From: UBA3700 sp964478025
GTDB lineage: Bacteria > Bacillota > Clostridia > Christensenellales > UBA3700
Direction of reading: 5' to 3'
DNA length: 27,198 bases
NCBI GenBank assembly: GCA_964478025.1
Contig: CAYZGK010000019.1
Span: 1 to 27,198 of the forward strand
How positions within the stretch are numbered: the first letter of the stretch is position 1; each line of letters opens with the position of its first letter. Of the stretch, positions 22,915 to 27,198 are shown one piece after another. The notes beneath the pieces were generated by a model. It was given only the letters and a program-made list of their open reading frames with translations. It had not been told where the DNA came from and did no database searches. The position numbers and the translations under genes are program-made.

Positions 22915-23397
22915 ATGATAGTACGTAAATACGAAGAAAAAGACCTGCCAAAGATGGTAGAAATATGGAACGAAGTTGTTGAAGAAAAGAATGCTTTTCC
23001 TCAAGAAAATATATTAACGCTTTCGGATGCAAAATTCTTTTTTAAATCTCAAACATACTGCGCGGTAGCAGAGGATCAATCAAAACAAATTGTAGGACTT
23101 TATATTCTTCACCCAAATAATATTGGGAGATGTGGTCATATATGTAATGCAAGTTATGCAGTACTATCTAAATATAGAGGGCACCATATTGGGGAAGCAC
23201 TAGTTAAAGATTGTATGATGCAAGGAAAAATGCATGGTTTTAAAATATTGCAATTTAATGCAGTTGTTGCCTCAAATTTAAGCGCAAGACATTTATATGA
23301 AAAATTAGGTTTTATTCAACTTGGCGTTATAAAGAATGGTTATAGATTAAAAGACAATTCATTTACAGATATTTGTCCATACTATATCGAACTATAA
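22915..23397 (+). CDS. GNAT-family N-acetyltransferase
   Basis: This 160-residue acetyl-CoA-dependent transferase has, in order, the N-terminal IVRKYEEKDLPKMVEIWNEV, a beta-strand IVGLYILHP, the acetyl-CoA pyrophosphate loop RGHHIGEAL (the R/Q-x-x-G-x-A motif), and the late LYEKLGFIQLGV typical of motif B. The N-terminal motif resembles the phosphinothricin/MccE-type small-molecule acetyltransferases. It starts 2 bases after the kinase stop and ends the amino-sugar operon, so it might act on a sugar amine or a related molecule; nothing specific is visible. There is no strong ribosome site of its own. Confidence 0.88.
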   Translation: MIVRKYEEKDLPKMVEIWNEVVEEKNAFPQENILTLSDAKFFFKSQTYCAVAEDQSKQIVGLYILHPNNIGRCGHICNASYAVLSKYRGHHIGEALVKDCMMQGKMHGFKILQFNAVVASNLSARHLYEKLGFIQLGVIKNGYRLKDNSFTDICPYYIEL

Positions 23398-23432
23398 AAA
23401 AATATTAAGATTTTTGGTCTTAATACTTTTTT
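23396..23432. terminator. bidirectional terminator between nag and pyr operons
   Basis: TATTAAGA (23403-23410), loop TTTTTGG and TCTTAATA (23418-23425) form an 8-bp stem flanked by an A run before and a T run (23427-23432) after. It therefore gives a T-tail on both strands, suiting the convergent operons it separates. Confidence 0.85.
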
Positions 23433-23451
23433 ATATTATTTACTTTTAATT

Positions 23452-24096
23452 TTAATCCATCCAAGATGGGTCGTTTGGATTTTGTTGGAATTTTAGAATC
23501 TTATTAATATCTTCACTAGATATATATTTTTCATCAGCTGCAACTTTTACTAATGTTTCAAAATTAGATAAAGAGTGATTTTCAACATTTGCAGCCTTTA
23601 GTCTATCTAATCCTTTTTGTAAGCCATAAGTAAAGATGGAAACAATACCTAAAACATTGCATCCAGCTTCTCTAAGTACATCTACAACCTCAATTGATGA
23701 ACCTGCTGTTGAAATTAAATCTTCAACTACAACTACATCTTGTCCAACTGGGACAACACCTTCAATTTGGTTTCCTCTACCATGGTCCTTAGCGCCACCT
23801 CTTACATAACCCATAGGCATATCTAAGATTTCAGAAACATAAGCTGCATGAGCAATTCCTGCTGTAGATGTCCCCATAACTACTTTGCATGTAGGGTAGT
23901 ACTGCTTAATAGTTTCTGCAAGACCTTGTTCTACAACTCTTCTAACCTCAGGATAAGATAGAGTTAATCTATTATCACAATATATTGGTGATTTAATACC
24001 AGATGCCCAAGTAAATGGATCATTTGGTTTTAAAAATACGGCTTTAATTTTTAATAAATTTTTTGCAACTTCAATAGCTAAATTTTCTTTATTCAT
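23452..24096 (-). CDS. pyrE: orotate phosphoribosyltransferase
   Basis: This 214-residue enzyme joins orotate to PRPP, giving OMP in UMP synthesis. The PRPP-binding signature VVVVEDLISTAGSS (about 119-132) is intact, and WASGIKSPIYCDNR (31-44) is the orotate/dimer motif; KDHGRG and GGAK belong to the mobile loop. It reads on the minus strand as the last gene of the pyr operon, starting 1 base after pyrF, with the shared terminator just beyond its stop. Length and motif order match Gram-positive PyrE. Confidence 0.97.
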   Translation of the reverse strand: MNKENLAIEVAKNLLKIKAVFLKPNDPFTWASGIKSPIYCDNRLTLSYPEVRRVVEQGLAETIKQYYPTCKVVMGTSTAGIAHAAYVSEILDMPMGYVRGGAKDHGRGNQIEGVVPVGQDVVVVEDLISTAGSSIEVVDVLREAGCNVLGIVSIFTYGLQKGLDRLKAANVENHSLSNFETLVKVAADEKYISSEDINKILKFQQNPNDPSWMD

Positions 24097-24097
24097 T

Positions 24098-24784
24098 TTA
24101 ACAAAACTCCTTTACACATTTTTTATAAGCTTCAACTGGGTCAGATGAGGCTGTAATACTTCTTCCAACAACAATATAAGTAGATCCTAATTCTTTTGCA
24201 AGAGCAGGTGTTGCAACTCTTTTTTGATCATCTTTTGAATCATCTGCAAATCTAATACCAGGGGTAACAGATATTAGTCCTAGAGATTTAATAATAGGTG
24301 CTTCAAGTGCTGAGCATACAACTCCTTGAAGACCAGCAGCCTTTGCGTTTAATGCATAATGTTTAACAACTTCTTGTAAAGGTTCTTTTATTAATAAGTC
24401 TTTCTCTAAGATTTCTTGAGATGTTGATGTTAATTGAGTAACAGCGATAAGTTGAGTTTTCTTGCCATTTTCCGTTGAGTCAAGACCTCTTCTTGCAGCT
24501 TTCATCATTTCAATACCACCAGCTGCGTGGACATTTGTAATTTCAACATTAAGGTCAGCTATATTTTTCATAGCTTTTTCTACTGTATTTGGTATATCGT
24601 GTAGTTTTAAATCTAAGAATATTTTAAATCCCATATCATGAAGTTTTTTTACAAGTTGTGGACCTTCTTTATAAAATATTTCCATGCCAATTTTAAGATA
24701 AGGGTTCATTCCTTTAAAAGGTTCTAGAAATTTAAATAGTTCTTCTTGATTTTTAAAATCACAAGCAATAATTACATCTCTCAT
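24098..24784 (-). CDS. pyrF: orotidine-5'-phosphate decarboxylase
   Basis: This 228-residue TIM-barrel enzyme of the type 1 PyrF group releases CO2 from OMP to make UMP. The catalytic Asp-Lys-Asp set is D58-K60-D63 in FLDLKLHDIPNTV; D9 (IIACDF) and K31 (YLKIGMEIF) complete the substrate contacts. GVVCSALEA and VTPGIR carry the phosphate-side loops, and VVGRSIT the C-terminal phosphate site. Its start overlaps the pyrD stop by one base (TAATG), so expression is coupled. Confidence 0.97.
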   Translation of the reverse strand: MRDVIIACDFKNQEELFKFLEPFKGMNPYLKIGMEIFYKEGPQLVKKLHDMGFKIFLDLKLHDIPNTVEKAMKNIADLNVEITNVHAAGGIEMMKAARRGLDSTENGKKTQLIAVTQLTSTSQEILEKDLLIKEPLQEVVKHYALNAKAAGLQGVVCSALEAPIIKSLGLISVTPGIRFADDSKDDQKRVATPALAKELGSTYIVVGRSITASSDPVEAYKKCVKEFC

Positions 24785-25692
24785 TATTTTGTTTCTCCTA
24801 TTATGTCTTTTAAATTTTCAATTTTATATTCTTTCATTACCTTAGGTAAATCTTCAATTATCTTTTTGCAAGCAAAAGGATCTACAAGGTTTTGTGCACC
24901 TACCATTACAAGGGAAGCGCCAGCATACATCATTTCAAGAACGTCATACGCATTTGTTATGCCACCCATTCCTATTATTGGAATATTAACATTTTTAGAT
25001 ACTTCATATACCATACGAAGTGCAACTGGGAATATTCCCGGGCCAGAGTATCCACCTTTAGTAACCGAGATAATTGGCTTACCTGTTTTGAGATTTATTC
25101 TCATTCCTACCATAGTATTAATTAAACTTATAGCATCAGCACCCGCATTTTCTACAGCCTTTGCCATCTCAACAATATCTGTAACATTAGGGGATAATTT
25201 AACAATAAGTGGCTTTTTGCAAACTGCTTTAACTGCCTTTACAAGACTATATGCAACACTAGGTGAAGTTCCAAAAGCCATACCGCCACCTTTTACATTA
25301 GGGCAAGATATATTTAATTCAATAGCAAATACTTTATCTACATCATTGAATTTTTTAACAGTTTCGCAGTATTCATATTCGCTATGACCACCTACATTTT
25401 GTATGATTTTATCTTTATATACTTTATCTAGTTTTACAAGCTCTTCGCTAATTACTTTATCTACTCCTGGATTTTGAAGTCCTATTGAATTTATAAGGCC
25501 AGCAGGGCACTCAGCAATTCTTGGAAGTGGATTTCCGTATCTTGGTTCAAGTGTTGTACCTTTAGTTGAGATTGAGCCTAAAATATTTATGTCATAAAAA
25601 TCTGCAAATTCATAACCAAAACCAAAAGTTCCTGAAGCAGGTATTACTGGATTTTTAAAATCTTTTCCTAAAAAGTTAATTGTAGTATTCAT
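24784..25692 (-). CDS. pyrD: dihydroorotate dehydrogenase, class 1B catalytic subunit
   Basis: This 302-residue FMN-binding TIM barrel oxidises dihydroorotate to orotate and passes electrons to PyrK and NAD+. Catalytic-base Cys130 lies in LNISCPNVKGGG; STKGTTLEPRYGNPLPR (42-58) has the FMN/substrate Lys44, and LIVKLSPNVTD plus GMGGI(T) the FMN phosphate region. The presence of pyrK next to it confirms the NAD-dependent class 1B. It overlaps pyrK and pyrF by one base each. Confidence 0.97.
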   Translation of the reverse strand: MNTTINFLGKDFKNPVIPASGTFGFGYEFADFYDINILGSISTKGTTLEPRYGNPLPRIAECPAGLINSIGLQNPGVDKVISEELVKLDKVYKDKIIQNVGGHSEYEYCETVKKFNDVDKVFAIELNISCPNVKGGGMAFGTSPSVAYSLVKAVKAVCKKPLIVKLSPNVTDIVEMAKAVENAGADAISLINTMVGMRINLKTGKPIISVTKGGYSGPGIFPVALRMVYEVSKNVNIPIIGMGGITNAYDVLEMMYAGASLVMVGAQNLVDPFACKKIIEDLPKVMKEYKIENLKDIIGETK

Positions 25693-26420
25693 TATAGTAT
25701 TACCTCACTTGCTTCAAAAACTGGTCCTTCCTTGCAAACACGCTTAGGTCCATTTATTGTGTTTATTGAACAGCCCATACAAGCTCCAAATCCACAACCC
25801 ATTCTAGCCTCTAGGGATACACAGCCATTTTTAAAATCTTGTGTTAAAAACTTAAGCATGATTTGTGGTCCACAAGCATAGTAGTAATCAAACGAAGGAT
25901 TCAAGTTCTTTATACACGAAACAACATTTCCCTTAAAGCCTAAAGAACCATCATCAGTAGAGTAGTGAACTTCAGCTAACTTTTCTAATTCTTCATTTAA
26001 GACAATGTCATTTTTTGATCTAGCTCCATATACAAGAATTGGCTTTATGTTTAATTTATTAAATTCTTTCATAAGTCCAATAAGTGGAGCTATTCCAATG
26101 CCACCTGCAACTATAAGTGGTTTTTTTGCCTTTGTTACATCAAAACCATTACCAAGATTAACTAAACAATTTAACTTAGTATTTACATTAAACTTAGACA
26201 TATCTAGTGTGCCATGGCCCAAAATTTTATATAGAATAGTAACACTATCAGCGGTGAATTCACATACAGAGATTGGTCTTCTTAAATAATATCCTTCAAG
26301 TTTAATGTTTATAAACTCACCTGGATTTTTAATTGAAGATAAGTCTCCACAAAGTACCATTCTATAGGTATCGCTTGAAACTTTTATGTTGCTTTTTATT
26401 GTTAAGATTACTTCTTTCAT
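25692..26420 (-). CDS. pyrK: dihydroorotate dehydrogenase electron-transfer subunit
   Basis: This 242-residue FAD and [2Fe-2S] protein oxidises PyrD's FMN and reduces NAD+. RRPISVCE (47-54) is the FAD-binding motif, VAGGIGIAPLIGLMKEF (104-120) the NAD-binding glycine motif, and the cluster cysteines are C209, C214, C217 and C229 in the order C-x4-C-x2-C-x11-C. The start overlaps the carB stop by one base. Length and motifs are standard for Gram-positive PyrK. Confidence 0.97.
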   Translation of the reverse strand: MKEVILTIKSNIKVSSDTYRMVLCGDLSSIKNPGEFINIKLEGYYLRRPISVCEFTADSVTILYKILGHGTLDMSKFNVNTKLNCLVNLGNGFDVTKAKKPLIVAGGIGIAPLIGLMKEFNKLNIKPILVYGARSKNDIVLNEELEKLAEVHYSTDDGSLGFKGNVVSCIKNLNPSFDYYYACGPQIMLKFLTQDFKNGCVSLEARMGCGFGACMGCSINTINGPKRVCKEGPVFEASEVIL

Positions 26421-27198
26421 TAATTCTCCTGGTCAATTACAGATATTCCCATAGTTATTTCTTCAAGTACATCTAATAGAACCTTTACTGTATCTAAGCA
26501 TGTAAATACAGTTACATTATTATCTATTGCAGCACGACGAATAATCTTTCCATCAACTCTTGTTGAATCATCATCGCTTGATGTATTTAATATGTAGGTT
26601 ACATAACCTTTCTTTATAGAGTCTAGAATTTCTTCAGAACCTTCAGATAATTTCTTTTTAACTCTTGTTTTAATTCCATGTTCTTTTAAGAATTTAGCAG
26701 TACCAGATGTTGCTTCAATATTGAATCCTAAGTTATAGAATCTTCTAACAAGAGGTAGGGCATCTTCCTTATCTTTATCTGCAAATGTTGCAAGTATTGT
26801 TCCAAAGTTAGAAACTTTCATATTTGCTGCCTTTAATGCTTTATATAAAGCTCTATTTAAAGATAAATCATATCCAATTGCCTCTCCTGTTGATTTCATT
26901 TCAGGAGATAAAACTACATCAAGTCCAGATAACTTATTAAATGAGAACGCAGGAGCTTTTACATACCATCTCTTTCTCTTTGGGTGAACTCCAACATAAC
27001 CTAAATCTTTAAGTTTTAGTCCCATCATAACCTTTGTTGCAATGTTCGCAATTGGAACCCCGGTTGCTTTTGCAAGGAATGGAACAGTTCTTGATGATCT
27101 TGGGTTAACTTCAATTATAGATACCTTGTCATCTTTATCTACTATAAATTGGATGTTATATAAACCTATCATCTTAAGTTTCTTTCCAATCTTATTTG
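26420..27198 (-). CDS. carB: carbamoyl-phosphate synthase large subunit, C-terminal fragment (5' end beyond window)
   Basis: About 260 C-terminal codons of CarB, which normally has about 1,070 residues; the rest lies past the right edge. The Met encoded at 27172 is internal: the frame continues upstream (KIGKKLK before it) and IQFIVDKDDKVSIIEVNPRSSRTVPFLAKATG is the conserved end of the second ATP-grasp domain, with the Asn-Pro-Arg Mg-ATP motif. The remainder, from about KVSNFGTILATFADKD, is the MGS-like allosteric domain, where UMP/ornithine-type effectors bind; GFNIEATSGTAKFLKEHGI and TRVDGKIIRRAAIDN are visible. It supplies carbamoyl phosphate to pyrimidine and arginine synthesis and here heads the visible part of the pyr operon. 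Confidence 0.96.
   Translation of the reverse strand, partial: NKIGKKLKMIGLYNIQFIVDKDDKVSIIEVNPRSSRTVPFLAKATGVPIANIATKVMMGLKLKDLGYVGVHPKRKRWYVKAPAFSFNKLSGLDVVLSPEMKSTGEAIGYDLSLNRALYKALKAANMKVSNFGTILATFADKDKEDALPLVRRFYNLGFNIEATSGTAKFLKEHGIKTRVKKKLSEGSEEILDSIKKGYVTYILNTSSDDDSTRVDGKIIRRAAIDNNVTVFTCLDTVKVLLDVLEEITMGISVIDQEN

Noticed and set aside
26420..27172. A complete 250-aa gene starting at the Met encoded at 27172
   Set aside because: The frame stays open to the window edge and the sequence is the C-terminal part of CarB, so this Met is internal.

Overview
The window comes from a very AT-rich anaerobic Firmicute, most likely a member of the Clostridia. The evidence is the A/T-rich codon use, strong AGGAG-type ribosome sites, tightly overlapping genes, a PyrK/PyrD class 1B pyrimidine operon, and an oxygen-sensitive 2-hydroxyacyl-CoA-dehydratase-type enzyme with its activase. 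No rRNA, tRNA, CRISPR array, riboswitch or intact transposase was seen. Species cannot be assigned.

Region 1 (1-7330) looks accessory. It opens with a decayed reading frame whose residues recall the C-terminal end of the rRNA methyltransferase RlmD (RumA), a known docking site for integrative elements in Firmicutes. It then carries a Vat-like xenobiotic acetyltransferase, a DUF4143 AAA ATPase, a MATE-like transporter, a 408-bp gap ending in a tandem array of about 32-bp repeats whose last copy lies inside a good promoter, a second DUF4143 ATPase, and a large CpXC zinc-finger protein.

Region 2 (7443-10698) is housekeeping: a DUF1653 / Nudix / RsmJ-like / membrane-anchored-protein operon, then a separately promoted type I DAHP synthase.

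Region 3 (10807-17287) is the most interesting. A strong TTGACA-N17-TAAAAT promoter leads into a tight operon: a small HNKSH-motif protein, a CooT-type nickel-binding protein, a CooC-type P-loop ATPase with the CxC metal motif, two 2-hydroxyacyl-CoA-dehydratase-like subunits that each keep a plausible cysteine ligand set, the [4Fe-4S] activase, and a 58-aa membrane protein. A hairpin and a Na+-dependent (NSS/SNF) transporter follow. No CO dehydrogenase, CoA-transferase or hydroxyacid dehydrogenase lies nearby. I infer an ATP-driven metalloreductase or dehydratase of unknown substrate whose maturation borrows nickel-handling factors.

Region 4 (17296-19638) is an overlapping trio: a SAM methyltransferase, a membrane-anchored alpha/beta hydrolase and a Cof-type HAD phosphatase. 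Region 5 (19687-23397) is an amino-sugar operon: nagB, nagA, an ASKHA (ROK-like) kinase with an unusual N-terminal extension, and a GNAT acetyltransferase. A bidirectional terminator separates it from Region 6 (23452-27198, minus strand), the distal part of a pyrimidine operon in the order carB (5' end outside the window), pyrK, pyrD, pyrF, pyrE.
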